NCBI GenBank assembly: GCA_009840005.1
Contig: VXOR01000091.1
Location: forward strand, 33,696-97,695
DNA: 64,000 nucleotides
Direction: 5' to 3'
Source of the DNA: Gemmatimonadota bacterium
Lineage (GTDB): Bacteria > Latescibacterota > UBA2968 > UBA8231
The notes under the pieces were generated by a model. The model was not told the DNA's origin. It worked only from the letters and a program-made list of their open reading frames with translations, and did not search any database. Both the position numbers and the translations under genes were made by a program. How positions within the stretch are numbered: the stretch's first letter is position 1; each line of letters starts with the position of its first letter. Shown piece after piece: positions 25,103 to 34,482 of this stretch.

Positions 25103-26794
25103 TCACGAACCGTGGCGGATTGGGTCAGTCACCTGATCTGATAGCAGACGACTGATTCCCACCTCGCTCAGTACTTGATGCCATATAGCATCTTCGCCGT
25201 GTGCTAGACGCTCCACGACGTTGTTGAAAAGCTCTCGCTTGGTTTCTAAGATTCGCTCTAGCACTTCTTCGATCGTCCCTCGACAACAGAAACGGTAAAT
25301 ACGCACCTTGCGGCGCTGACCGATCCGTACCACGCGGTCGCGAGCTTGGTCGTTGGCTGAGGGATTCCACCATTGGTTGAACAAAAAGACGTGGTTGGCC
25401 TCCACTAACGTGAGCCCTTCGCCCCCAACACGGCTTGAAGCAAGTAGCGCAAGCACTCGCTTGTCATCTCGAAAACGGGTCACGGCGTGATTTCGTTCAT
25501 CACTGTCCATTTCTCCCAACAAGAGCTCCGCTGATTCCTGCCCCCAACGTTTGGCAATCCTAGTCTGCAATTCTCGCAGCGGTTCAAGCCGATACGAAAA
25601 CACGACTGCTTTTTCATCCTGTTCGAGAATGCGCCCAAGCAGGTAGAGGATGCGGTCTACTTTGCAACTCCCTCGGCTATCGGGATCAATGTCGCAAAGC
25701 ATTTGCAACTTGGTCAGGAGCGCCAACTCCACTCCCTTTTCATCCGACCGGCGGTACTCATTCACTGCTGCTCGATAGGACCGTCCCTGTGCCTCCGACA
25801 GCTCCAGCGTCTCGACGGTATCGAGTACGGGCGGTAATTCCTGTAGGACTTCCTTTTTACGACGCCGCAACACGTATGGTTTCGCCCGGCTGCGTAACGA
25901 TGACGGGTGAAGCTTCGCGTCGGTGGGCGCAAAGCGGTTAGGGGCGACCAGGGACAATAACGTGGCCATATCCTCAAGGTCGCGTTCCAAGGGAGTGCCC
26001 GTAAGTGCCCAAAAACGCTTTGGTCGCAGTTCAAAAACCCCCGAAGTCACTTGTGCTCCGGATCTGCGCAGTCGATGAGCTTCGTCCGTGACGATTAAAT
26101 CTGGCGGCGTCCGTCGCAAGATTTCGGGAGGAGTGCGGAGTTGTTCGTAATTGGTCAATAACACGTGCCGCCGTCCGGTTACCGTTCTCCAAGCATCTTC
26201 GCGGAGACGTGCTGGAGGGACTAGTACCGCCACACCCAGTTCGGGAGCCCAGCGGCTAAACTCACGCTCCCAAGTTGCAATCAAACCTTTAGGACATATA
26301 ACCAAGGCAGTTCGGAGTTTTGCTCGGTTGAAAAGCAGGCGCATAGCTGAGATCACCTGCACCGTCTTCCCCAACCCCATATCATCAGCCAGAATACCGC
26401 CGCTTCGGTTGATGAGCCACTCTACGCCTTGATGCTGGAATGGATATAGCTGCTCCAGCTTCGGCGTATCTAGCAACAGGGGGCGGATCAGTGCGCCGAC
26501 ACTGAGCTGAAGTTTCCGGTAATTGGAGGGAGTCTCGCGCTCGACACGCCCGGCAACAATCCTTCGTCCGGCGGGGACGGTCACCTGTGGACTACCGCCC
26601 GCTCGGATCAGTTTTTGATACTGTGCGTCTAGTTCTAGTGCCCAATCGGCCGCACGTGCGAGCCGGTCAGCGACCGAGCCGTCAGTTTCGTTTTCGCATT
26701 CCGGACTCGGCCGAAGACGTAGTATCAAAGCACCGGACTCGGCGTCTTCCTCATTCTCAAAGCGTATCGAACAATCAAGAGCGAGTTGCGGCAT
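25103..26794 (-). CDS. SNF2-family helicase, last gene of the phosphorothioation-type operon
   Basis: 563 residues. Walker A GGILADDMGLGKT (residues about 132-144), DEAH at 237-240, TGTPL, and RVGGEGLTLVEANHV...RDRVVRIGQRRKVR in the C-terminal RecA lobe place it with the SNF2/RapA group, ATP-driven DNA translocases. No accessory nuclease, bromodomain or HARP motif is visible, so it is a bare translocase. It starts 19 bases after the 451-aa DGQHR gene and closes the operon. A DNA-remodelling or unloading role in PT-guided targeting is inference. Weak ribosome site. Confidence 0.85.
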   Translation of the reverse strand: MPQLALDCSIRFENEEDAESGALILRLRPSPECENETDGSVADRLARAADWALELDAQYQKLIRAGGSPQVTVPAGRRIVAGRVERETPSNYRKLQLSVGALIRPLLLDTPKLEQLYPFQHQGVEWLINRSGGILADDMGLGKTVQVISAMRLLFNRAKLRTALVICPKGLIATWEREFSRWAPELGVAVLVPPARLREDAWRTVTGRRHVLLTNYEQLRTPPEILRRTPPDLIVTDEAHRLRRSGAQVTSGVFELRPKRFWALTGTPLERDLEDMATLLSLVAPNRFAPTDAKLHPSSLRSRAKPYVLRRRKKEVLQELPPVLDTVETLELSEAQGRSYRAAVNEYRRSDEKGVELALLTKLQMLCDIDPDSRGSCKVDRILYLLGRILEQDEKAVVFSYRLEPLRELQTRIAKRWGQESAELLLGEMDSDERNHAVTRFRDDKRVLALLASSRVGGEGLTLVEANHVFLFNQWWNPSANDQARDRVVRIGQRRKVRIYRFCCRGTIEEVLERILETKRELFNNVVERLAHGEDAIWHQVLSEVGISRLLSDQVTDPIRHGS

Positions 26795-26813
26795 AGCCCG
26801 GCACTCACGTCAC

Positions 26814-28169
26814 TCAAGCACGAGTCACAATGCGCGTACGGGAATCCACGATCTCCTGCCACATCTCCTCGACCCGATGCTCTTCCGGAGGTTCGGGGTA
26901 CAGCCGGCCTTGCCAATCCGTACGCAGGGCCTTCGTATCGTCCTCATCAAGAGCATCGAGCCCCACGGTCCAACGAAGCAAACGCCCCGCGATCTCTAAG
27001 GCCGATTTTCGATCCTCGTTGCGCATACGCCAAGAGCTGTCTTCGGGTGACGCCGGTACGAGCAAAAGATAGAGCCAAGGGGCTCCGTGGAGGTTCCATG
27101 GCACTTCAGCCAATGGCTGCAGGGCGGCCTCCATCCCGGAAATCTCTGCATCGTCGCCGAGCTCCGCCCCGTCAAGCAGAGAACGGGCGATTTCAGCAAA
27201 CAGTTCCTGTCCAATTGGCCAGAACAGCAAATGATCCTGGTAGCCATCCGGATTGGGGTCGGGTAGATCATGCGTGCGCATGGTCTCCGGGTCTTCACGT
27301 AGGACCGGAACCGAGAGCAGTAGCGCGTCCCAGTAATTGGAAAGCGACTGATAGTAGCGGTCAATCTCGTTCTCATCCGGTCTGAATTGCAAGAAAACCT
27401 TGAGGTCCTTCGCCCTGCCCCACTGTCGGCGGCGTTCGGTTGTCATCAGTAGGATTTTGTTTACTTCATAGAGCGTCTGGAGGCTGATGAAGTGGGGAGC
27501 GCCCGGCCTCAGATTCTTTCCCTTAGTCTGAACTCGGAAGGATTGCTGCTCCGGATGCGGTGAACGGAAAAACTCATGATCAGTGATCAGCCGCCGCGTG
27601 ACGATAGCGAAGACGTCATCTTCATCCATGATGATGTTCGTGTCCGCGTCAGTCGGTTTCGCATATCGGTTCAAGCTTGAAAAGAGTCGCCGGTAGCGTT
27701 GCAGCCACAAGCCATCGTCCACATCCTGATCTTCGCGCACCACGACGATCACCGATAACTGTTCGTCTGCGAAGCCCGGCGGGGCACCCGCCGGATCCTC
27801 CATCAACTCCTTGATGGCTTTCAGGCGATGCTGCCCATCGAGAGCAAAGTATCGAGGATCAGTCTCGAAAGACAACTCTCCAAAAGTGTCCCGGAAGCGG
27901 GACTGATTAGGTGTCCAGGTCGGATTACCGCCGATAGCCGCCACGACTAAAGAAGAAAAAAAGCGATCGCTTCGGCGCGACAGGAAATTCACAATCTGTT
28001 GTTTGACTCGTGACTCGTCGAGCACCCGCTGAATGGCGTTGCTCAACGTCTTGTCTTCCCACAGATCACTCGCGAGTTGTACCTCACGTGCCACTTCGCG
28101 CATAGTCATGCGAACTATATAATAGTCCCAGTCGCCCATGCGTGACTTGATTGCCGGATAGAGTTGCAT
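26814..28169 (-). CDS. DGQHR-motif protein, DndB-like (1)
   Basis: 451 residues, ATG with AAGGAGACG. FALDGQHRLKAIKELM (residues about 108-123, DGQHR at 111-115) is the signature of the DGQHR family, to which DndB of phosphorothioation gene clusters belongs; DndB is known as a DNA-binding regulator there. The motif resembles the DGQQR of DUF262 in restriction effectors such as SspE. The rest is helical without other motifs. Distinct from its 608-aa neighbour despite the common core. Confidence in domain high, function inferred. Confidence 0.8.
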   Translation of the reverse strand: MQLYPAIKSRMGDWDYYIVRMTMREVAREVQLASDLWEDKTLSNAIQRVLDESRVKQQIVNFLSRRSDRFFSSLVVAAIGGNPTWTPNQSRFRDTFGELSFETDPRYFALDGQHRLKAIKELMEDPAGAPPGFADEQLSVIVVVREDQDVDDGLWLQRYRRLFSSLNRYAKPTDADTNIIMDEDDVFAIVTRRLITDHEFFRSPHPEQQSFRVQTKGKNLRPGAPHFISLQTLYEVNKILLMTTERRRQWGRAKDLKVFLQFRPDENEIDRYYQSLSNYWDALLLSVPVLREDPETMRTHDLPDPNPDGYQDHLLFWPIGQELFAEIARSLLDGAELGDDAEISGMEAALQPLAEVPWNLHGAPWLYLLLVPASPEDSSWRMRNEDRKSALEIAGRLLRWTVGLDALDEDDTKALRTDWQGRLYPEPPEEHRVEEMWQEIVDSRTRIVTRA

Positions 28170-28198
28170 CGTCTCCTTGTCTCCCGTTGTCCGTGAAC

Positions 28199-30025
28199 TC
28201 AGTCGGCCTTCGACGCGTCCTCAATCTTTTCCAACTCCCGTTCGAATCGGCGGAGTTGCTTTCCTGTCAGTTTTCCTGCTTCCCTATTCACCGCATCTGT
28301 CAGTTGTTTGCCGCCGTTCGGGTGTTCTGGTCTGAGTCTCGGCCGACATTCTCTCTTGTATCCGCGAAGGATCCTTGACTCCAGCCGGTCAAGAAGCTCT
28401 TCCTTCGACGCGGGCCAATTGACGGTCCATTCTTCTGGTATCGGCTGGCCATAAGCGACCACAAGGAGTTGCAAGTAGGCACCGAGGGCATGTTCAGCGT
28501 CCTCCAACCGGTAGTTGACGATGCTTTCATTGTGGTCCTCCACAACGTGGAGCAGAAACTTGCGACGTCTCGAAGAATGTAGATCAAGCCACTCATCCTT
28601 GTACAACAGGTTCAGTGCTCGTGTGAACCACTCTGCAAACGCCAGCCACTCCGGATTGTAGAAGCAACGACGTAGACTCCCGAATGCACAAACGACTCCA
28701 CGCATTCCAATGTCGAGGCTAACGAGAGTATGGAGCCGTTCTTTTTTTATTTCCTCGATTTTACTCTTTATGTTGGCAAGTGCTTCTTGCACTTTCGGTT
28801 TGATGGACTCTGGGGCAAGGTTCGTACCGAAGCGCAACTCGTAGAACGCATGGCGCGCCAGATCGCTTAGAGCCTCGTCTTCATATTCGCGCTCAAGTTC
28901 ATGCAATGCTTCTACGTACGAGCGATAAGGTGTGAAGTTCTCTAAAAGATGCGAGACAGCAGGCAATAATTCCTCCCTCACCAATTCGCGTAACGCCCTG
29001 GAATCCGCATGGTTGAGTTTCTCGTCATAAAACGCCCTCTTTAAAGAATAATGGACCGGAGTGATGCCAAGAGCGGTTTCCTGATCGTCGGAGAAGTCCT
29101 CTCCTATCACGTAATGCTCGAACCAGTCGCAGATCTCTTCAACACCCTTGACCGACGCGGGAGCATGGATACGCTGCTTTTCACTTTCTTCACCGCGCCA
29201 ATCGTAGAACAGTAGCGGCAAACGGACCGAAACGCGTTCCTCCGGTTGCAATAGGTCGTTATCGTGGGAAAGCTGAATGAGCTCTTGGGCACAAACTGCG
29301 TTCACGCTCTCATCCGAGAGCAGTATCTGTCTCGCACGGTTGACGATTCTGGCTTGGGTATTGATATAGACGAAGATGTTGCGCACGACCTCCAGTACGC
29401 TAGGCGGCTTAGTCCGCCTAGTTCCCACTCGGAAGGAGATGATTACCACTGGTATGCGCCACGTACTAAAGTCCTTATGGACTGTTGCCTCGTGGTCGGC
29501 CCAGAATCGCTTGAGTGCTGACAGCCGGTGCTGACCATCAATAGCGACGAGCTTGGTTCGAGTATCGCTCCATTCCAGCAAGGCGTATTGCGGATTGTCC
29601 TTCACCCAGCGCATGCGGTGGTAATCCTTTTTCTCAAAAAAGTCCCATTCGTAGCCGCCCTCCTGCATGGTGGACTCGGTTTCTTCCATAGGCATCTGTG
29701 ACAAAACGGAGTCATCGTTTTCGCTAATCGGCAACAGTATCAGCGTAAGCGGATTGAAAAATTTGATCTTCTCCCCATCTTGGAGGTAGGGGAGTAGTGA
29801 TCCTGTAATTCGCTCGTTATCAACATCACGCTGAAAGAGTTCGCGCACTGGCCAGCGTTCGGAGCCACGAAGGTCGCTGATCAGCGACACCAAGTCCAAC
29901 TGAGACGGTGTCAACGCAGATTGAAGATAAAAGGCATGAACTCCCGCTCCGGTTCCAAATTGCCCATAGACACCTGGTAATTGGTGGTTATACTGATGTT
30001 CAGTGGGTGGTGGACCAATTGACAT
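28199..30025 (-). CDS. DGQHR-motif protein, DndB-like (2), large
   Basis: 608 residues, ATG with AGGAG only 6 bases upstream. KLVAIDGQHRLSALKRFWAD (DGQHR at residues 163-167) identifies the family; RTKPPSVLEVVRNIFVYINT (residues about 209-228) is another conserved-looking stretch. It is longer than DndB (~360 aa), with a helical C-terminal half (coiled-coil-like LANIKSKIEEIKKERLH at about 429-445). It starts 9 bases after the GIY-YIG gene. Regulator, NTPase sensor or PT-reader are all possible; none shown by sequence. Confidence 0.8.
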   Translation of the reverse strand: MSIGPPPTEHQYNHQLPGVYGQFGTGAGVHAFYLQSALTPSQLDLVSLISDLRGSERWPVRELFQRDVDNERITGSLLPYLQDGEKIKFFNPLTLILLPISENDDSVLSQMPMEETESTMQEGGYEWDFFEKKDYHRMRWVKDNPQYALLEWSDTRTKLVAIDGQHRLSALKRFWADHEATVHKDFSTWRIPVVIISFRVGTRRTKPPSVLEVVRNIFVYINTQARIVNRARQILLSDESVNAVCAQELIQLSHDNDLLQPEERVSVRLPLLFYDWRGEESEKQRIHAPASVKGVEEICDWFEHYVIGEDFSDDQETALGITPVHYSLKRAFYDEKLNHADSRALRELVREELLPAVSHLLENFTPYRSYVEALHELEREYEDEALSDLARHAFYELRFGTNLAPESIKPKVQEALANIKSKIEEIKKERLHTLVSLDIGMRGVVCAFGSLRRCFYNPEWLAFAEWFTRALNLLYKDEWLDLHSSRRRKFLLHVVEDHNESIVNYRLEDAEHALGAYLQLLVVAYGQPIPEEWTVNWPASKEELLDRLESRILRGYKRECRPRLRPEHPNGGKQLTDAVNREAGKLTGKQLRRFERELEKIEDASKAD

Positions 30026-30034
30026 TCTTTTCTC

Positions 30035-30676
30035 CTATTTCAGACTGAATGGTGGGCGACAGAACCGCATCAGTATCTGCTCGACCAATCTTTCAAGGTC
30101 ATCTTCAGCGACTCCATGAGGCACTTGAGGTGTCTTCTGTTCGGTTTTGATACAAACAAAGAGTAGATCACTAACGTCGATTGCGAGATTTAAATTCGAG
30201 ACGTGTTCGGTGAAGCGGGAGTGGAAATCGTTCCTATCGTCACTATTTCCTCCCACGTGTTTCAGATAACGCCGTCTGAGATTTTTGGTTTTGCCAACGT
30301 AGAGAGGGGGCATCAGCAAGCTTGCTTCCAACATGGTCTGCTGTAGCTCCCCTTTCGCCTGTGCGTCGGCACATACGCGTTCCCAAGTCGAACGTATTTT
30401 TTTCGTAGTCTGAGTCTCGGCGGCGCGTCGTACTCTCAGTTTCACGGATTCCCAAGCAAATCGAACGTTTGCTTCCCTCTCCAGTTTGTTATCGTAATCG
30501 AGTACATCGCCCACAACTTGCATCAAATCATTCAAGTCGGAATGATAGAACCACAGCGGTAGGAACCAAGCATAGCAGCCTGGTTGTTCAGGAATCCTTT
30601 CCTTGGTTTCCTTCGTATAGAAACCGAGCCGGCTGTCGGTGTTCGTAAGATTACTGAAAACTTTTAGGAGATCCAT
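30035..30676 (-). CDS. GIY-YIG nuclease-like protein
   Basis: 213 residues. The GIY-type strand is GCYAWFLP at residues 33-40; the YIG-type motif is LYVGKTKNLRRRYLKHVGG (125-143), separated by about 85 residues rather than the usual 10-15. RxxxLKH supplies the conserved Arg and a second basic residue, and DLERLVEQILMRFCRPPFS near the C-terminus provides the conserved Glu and the P-F motif that precedes Asn in the family (here Ser). The insert is helical and basic. Likely an endonuclease of the operon; the long insert makes it unlike UvrC or restriction enzymes of this type. Catalysis unproven. Confidence 0.75.
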   Translation of the reverse strand: MDLLKVFSNLTNTDSRLGFYTKETKERIPEQPGCYAWFLPLWFYHSDLNDLMQVVGDVLDYDNKLEREANVRFAWESVKLRVRRAAETQTTKKIRSTWERVCADAQAKGELQQTMLEASLLMPPLYVGKTKNLRRRYLKHVGGNSDDRNDFHSRFTEHVSNLNLAIDVSDLLFVCIKTEQKTPQVPHGVAEDDLERLVEQILMRFCRPPFSLK

Positions 30677-30726
30677 AGATATCGCCTATTTTCTCAACTT
30701 TCGCAGGGAAGAACGACTTTACTGTC

Positions 30727-31215
30727 CTACGCTGCCTTTTCTTCTTTCAAGAGGGTGTCAACAGCATCGGACAGATTCCAGATCGGATCCGCATCTCCAT
30801 CCTTCAGCATTTCAATGACCTTTGGTAGCCCGGCCACGGCAAGACCGCTAGCGAGCGCCATCATCTTTCGCGGTTCCGATACAATCTGCACATCGCCTGT
30901 CATGCCAACTGCAATTAGCATCAGTGTCTGGACACGCCACGGATCGCTGCCAAAAATAGAGCCGTCGATGATTTTCCGCGTATCGTACTTGTTAATATCA
31001 GCCGGTTTTAACTCAAGACGCGCAGCAACGCAGACAGAAAAAAACCAGAGATCAACCATGCGTGGAAACGGCTTATCATCAATGCGCGTAGACGGCTTAT
31101 CATCAATGCTACTACTATCGCTCGTCCCTTGGCAGTACCGAACGAACGCCCCGTGGTGTCCGACTGGCACATTGATGTCGGTCGATTGGAACGGATTGAA
31201 GTAGCGATCCACCAC
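30727..31215 (-). CDS. Unknown 162-residue operon protein
   Basis: 162 residues, GTG start with GGAGG 5 bases upstream (a second GTG codon follows directly). The protein is mostly helical; WRVQTLMLIAVGMTGDVQIV in the middle and an acidic C-terminus DPIWNLSDAVDTLLKEEK are visible, with no catalytic motif. It resembles none of the known DndE/SspE proteins as far as I can tell. The gene is 9 bases after the SMC-like gene and 50 before the GIY-YIG gene. Function unknown; probably a structural or DNA-binding subunit by context. Confidence 0.55.
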   Translation of the reverse strand: MVDRYFNPFQSTDINVPVGHHGAFVRYCQGTSDSSSIDDKPSTRIDDKPFPRMVDLWFFSVCVAARLELKPADINKYDTRKIIDGSIFGSDPWRVQTLMLIAVGMTGDVQIVSEPRKMMALASGLAVAGLPKVIEMLKDGDADPIWNLSDAVDTLLKEEKAA

Positions 31216-31224
31216 CTTTGCCTC

Positions 31225-33351
31225 CTATAACACTATTTCTGGTTCGACTTCTACATCCGTGCGACGCTGGCATAGTTGGCATTCGCTCCTGTGATCGCAA
31301 TCGCAACGCAAAACCTTGCGATCGACGTCGCCAGGATCGTTAACAAGCACCTTCGGGTAATGCGCCGGATTGGTCAGCGTGACGATTTTGCCTGCGGTCT
31401 CGTCGATTATCTCTTCGCATCCGGCAATTTCGTCGTGAGTCAGAAACAGCACGAGTTGTGCGCTCTTCTGCACCCCTGTTCTCAAGATAGAATTTTTGAC
31501 ATAGCCGCTCGTCATACCGAGCGGCGTATCAATGACATTCGGTGCTTTGGCTTGGCTGACCTCCGTCAGCGCCAAGATGAAAGCAAGCGTCAAGGCACGG
31601 CGCGACGCACCGTTCAGGTCGCGGTCCGGGTTGAGCGTCCTCTTTTCGGGACCATAGACGATAATGTCGAAATCTTCGCTGATCTCCGCTCTCCGAATAA
31701 TAGCGCCCTGATCTGGATCCGCCCCGATCATTTCGAGAAAATTGTCGTTCATCTGCTCACTGACTTTGGTGAGTTCCTCGTTCGTAATTCGCTCATAAGC
31801 GCTCTTTAATACCTTGATTACATCCCTTTTGACATCTAGTCCTGACAGGATGTGCATGGCCTTTTTCTCTTTTTGTAGCAGCCGCTCGTGTTTGCCTTGA
31901 ACTTCTTTGATTTCTTTCTGCAAGTCGGTAAGCTTTGTTTCGATTTCCGTGGTAGTCCTTAAGTATTCATCGCGCTGCTCCCTATACATAGAGAGCTTTG
32001 ACCTCAGCTCCCGGATGTCAGTGTCAGACAGTTTGTCTAGTTGCTGTTCTAGCGTACGGAATCTGCGACCCGCTTGGTCTCGCTGGTCTTCCAGATTGTT
32101 CCGTTTTTCTAAGACCATCTTGTAGTCTTCTAGCCAAGTTTTACTCTCAGTATTTCGCATCTGCGAATAGCGAAAGAGACTCGTGATGGTCTTTTGGGCT
32201 TCATCAGCACACATGCTACTTTCGATAAGATGCTGAATATGTTCACGACGCCTCTTTCCGTCTGGATTATCGGATTTCAATGCCTCGCCGCAAATGCAGA
32301 TCTCTTCCGAGAGCCGCTCCTGAAGCATAGGAATCGTCGTATCCGTAATCTTAACTTGGTCATACTCCTCAAGTTTCTCATGAGCTCGGCTGAGAGGGGA
32401 GGCTAGCAGGTCTCTCGCAATAGCATGGCTACGGAACAATTCCGAATGCTCTTTTTTCGCATCAACTAACCTATCATCGAGTTCTTTGATTTCGCTTCGC
32501 GTGTTTTCAATATCTTTTTTTAGCTTTTCCTTATCGCCTTTCTGAAGTGCTACCATGATCTTGCTCTCGATTTCATTCACTTTCTCGCTACTCGCATTGA
32601 ACTGCTGTTTAGCGCCTTTGAGTCTGCATTCCAGTTTGTTCGTGTATTCTTCGAGCTTTTCAAGCTGCAAGGCGGTAGCTGTCAACTCATCACTGCTACT
32701 GACCTTTTTCGATTCCTTTGTTGCTGAGGCTTCCGACTTTCTGACATGGCCGATCGCGTCCTCAATGATACCTAAACCGAGAAGGGAGCGAATGGCGTTT
32801 GCCACACGCTCACGCTTGATTGCTTGGCTACCATGAGCTTCAATAAAGCTTAGTGCCCTATCGCCGTCCGTGAAAAAGACATCGCGCAATTCAGATGGCA
32901 TCTCCTCGTTAATAATCGCTTCAGGCTCTTCAAAGGAATGCGCCCCACTCTCATCTAGCTCAAACAGTTTCACGGTTGAGCTTGGACGGGGGGACTGACT
33001 GTCCACGACCTCAAACGCGGATCGCTCAAGCCTGTAATGCCGCTGAGTCTCACGTGTTTCACTACCCACCCTCCTATAGGTTGAGATCTTAAATTCTACT
33101 GTCGCGGTGATTGGAACGCGCGTATCATATCTTGTATCCCAGTCAATGGGATATAGGCGGAATCCGTTGCCATTGTTAGGCAATGCATCGTCTCCGTAGA
33201 GTGCCCATTTTAAGGCATGGAGAATCGTCGTTTTACCCGACTCGTTTGCCGCTCGGATGACCGTCAGATTTTTGTCAGGATCGCTAGCAAACTCAAGCTC
33301 CAAATCTCGGAGCAACCGAAAGTTCTGGAATTTCGCACGAATCAGCTTCAT
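31225..33351 (-). CDS. DndD/Rad50-like SMC ATPase
   Basis: 708 residues. Walker A VIRAANESGKTTILHALKWA (GKT at 39-41; Ala replaces the usual first Gly, as in AAA_23-type enzymes), long coiled coils from about 170 to 540 interrupted by a CICGEAL hook-like CxC (about 352), ABC-signature LNGASRRALTLAF and Walker B NVIDTPLG in the C-terminal half. The C-terminus CDCDHRSECQLCQRR offers a possible zinc site. It is DndD-like in layout, yet the operon already carries SspC. Start overlaps the 81-aa gene by 4 bases. Base composition is AT-richer than SspC. Confidence 0.85.
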   Translation of the reverse strand: MKLIRAKFQNFRLLRDLELEFASDPDKNLTVIRAANESGKTTILHALKWALYGDDALPNNGNGFRLYPIDWDTRYDTRVPITATVEFKISTYRRVGSETRETQRHYRLERSAFEVVDSQSPRPSSTVKLFELDESGAHSFEEPEAIINEEMPSELRDVFFTDGDRALSFIEAHGSQAIKRERVANAIRSLLGLGIIEDAIGHVRKSEASATKESKKVSSSDELTATALQLEKLEEYTNKLECRLKGAKQQFNASSEKVNEIESKIMVALQKGDKEKLKKDIENTRSEIKELDDRLVDAKKEHSELFRSHAIARDLLASPLSRAHEKLEEYDQVKITDTTIPMLQERLSEEICICGEALKSDNPDGKRRREHIQHLIESSMCADEAQKTITSLFRYSQMRNTESKTWLEDYKMVLEKRNNLEDQRDQAGRRFRTLEQQLDKLSDTDIRELRSKLSMYREQRDEYLRTTTEIETKLTDLQKEIKEVQGKHERLLQKEKKAMHILSGLDVKRDVIKVLKSAYERITNEELTKVSEQMNDNFLEMIGADPDQGAIIRRAEISEDFDIIVYGPEKRTLNPDRDLNGASRRALTLAFILALTEVSQAKAPNVIDTPLGMTSGYVKNSILRTGVQKSAQLVLFLTHDEIAGCEEIIDETAGKIVTLTNPAHYPKVLVNDPGDVDRKVLRCDCDHRSECQLCQRRTDVEVEPEIVL

Positions 33352-33593
33352 GAGTCCGATTCCTCCGAACCCGTATGGGAACCGCGTTTTTTTACAAGGA
33401 TCTGAGCAGCGTCATCGAATCTTTTGTTTATATCCTTTTGGATATTCGTTTTCGAGACGCGATGGCCATGTTCATACATAAGAATGTCGGTAATCACATC
33501 GCCAATATCTTCCCTGTAGCCGTTGTAACGTTCGTCTATTCCGGCACATTCTTCAGAGATGATCTCGATTATCTTTCTTTCGTTTAGCGGCAT
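33348..33593 (-). CDS. Small acidic operon protein, unknown
   Basis: 81 residues, ATG with GGAGGCGAG upstream. Helical sequence KIIEIISEECAGIDERYNGY, then VITDILMYEHGHRVSKTNI, followed by a basic C-terminus KKRGSHTGSE. No known family. Its stop overlaps the SMC start by 4 bases, so the two are translationally coupled, a common pattern for partner subunits; DndE (about 120 residues) is a comparison but there is no similarity I can see. Confidence 0.6.
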   Translation of the reverse strand: MPLNERKIIEIISEECAGIDERYNGYREDIGDVITDILMYEHGHRVSKTNIQKDINKRFDDAAQILVKKRGSHTGSEESDS

Positions 33594-33633
33594 CTCGCCT
33601 CCAGTCCCTTACAAGATCGGAGTCAACAATTCT

Positions 33634-34482
33634 TCACAGCGAACACACCGTACAAGCCTCAGTATCGTCCTCATCGTCGAGAGCTTCAGCGAGTGCCTCA
33701 ACCAACGGGACATTGGTCTTCTTCTTACCGGCGCGATCCATAGCAGCTTTGTGCCGTGCGAGAATTTCCTCGCGGCGCTTGAGCAGTTGAACAAGCGTCT
33801 CGCCACCTGACCATGTATATTGGCGGCCACGCATGGCTCGGTCAGAGAAATCAGCATCGCCGTCAACACCAGCGTCACGCAGCACTTTCTGCTCGATGGC
33901 AATGGCTCGGTCGAAGAGTTCGGGATGGCGCTCGGCAAGGCCGATCCACTCGGCTTTGCGCTGGTAAAAGCAGAAATAACACCCGGAGCGAGTTCGCCAC
34001 TCGTAGTATTCGGGGAGGCCAATGCCAGCATCTTCGAGGATGCGGAGGACGTCGTCGTGTGTCACGCCATCTTCGACAAACGGGAAGCGAGTCTTGATGT
34101 TGGGCTTGGTGGAAATGTAGCCCTTGCGATTGGACTCGTCGGCGCGAATGGCGACGTACGAAATGACCGGCTCATCGCCTACCCACTCCTCAATCGGCTT
34201 GATTTTCATGTTTCTGGTACACCACCGCATCTGCGGAGACGGCAGCGCACCTCGGAACACCTCAAACCAGTGTTCAAAGCCACGTGAGGCATTGAGCCTA
34301 GCTATCGGCTTGCCGAGTATGACCTCAAGCCGGGTCAAGTATTCGTAAGTCTCGGGCAGTTCAGCCCCGGTGTCGCAGAAAAAGTACTCCATATCCGGAA
34401 CCTCGCGGCGCATGTACACAGCGAGAGCGCTGGAGTCCTTGCCCCCTGAAATGCCACAAATGTGGCGCGTGTTATCAGCCAT
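33634..34482 (-). CDS. sspD: SspD-like PAPS-reductase/PP-loop protein (phosphorothioation)
   Basis: 282 residues from ATG at 34482, with GAGGAGA upstream; 57 codons further upstream are open but overlap SspC. PP-loop ISGGKDSSALAVY (residues 11-23), then CDTGAELPETYEYLT, RWCTRNMKIKP (C88) and SGCYFCFYQRK (C168, C171), the arrangement of DndC/SspD. These enzymes activate DNA backbone for sulfur transfer from the desulfurase. The C-terminus has another CTVC pair. It starts 8 bases inside SspC, which argues for coupled translation. Confidence 0.8.
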   Translation of the reverse strand: MADNTRHICGISGGKDSSALAVYMRREVPDMEYFFCDTGAELPETYEYLTRLEVILGKPIARLNASRGFEHWFEVFRGALPSPQMRWCTRNMKIKPIEEWVGDEPVISYVAIRADESNRKGYISTKPNIKTRFPFVEDGVTHDDVLRILEDAGIGLPEYYEWRTRSGCYFCFYQRKAEWIGLAERHPELFDRAIAIEQKVLRDAGVDGDADFSDRAMRGRQYTWSGGETLVQLLKRREEILARHKAAMDRAGKKKTNVPLVEALAEALDDEDDTEACTVCSL

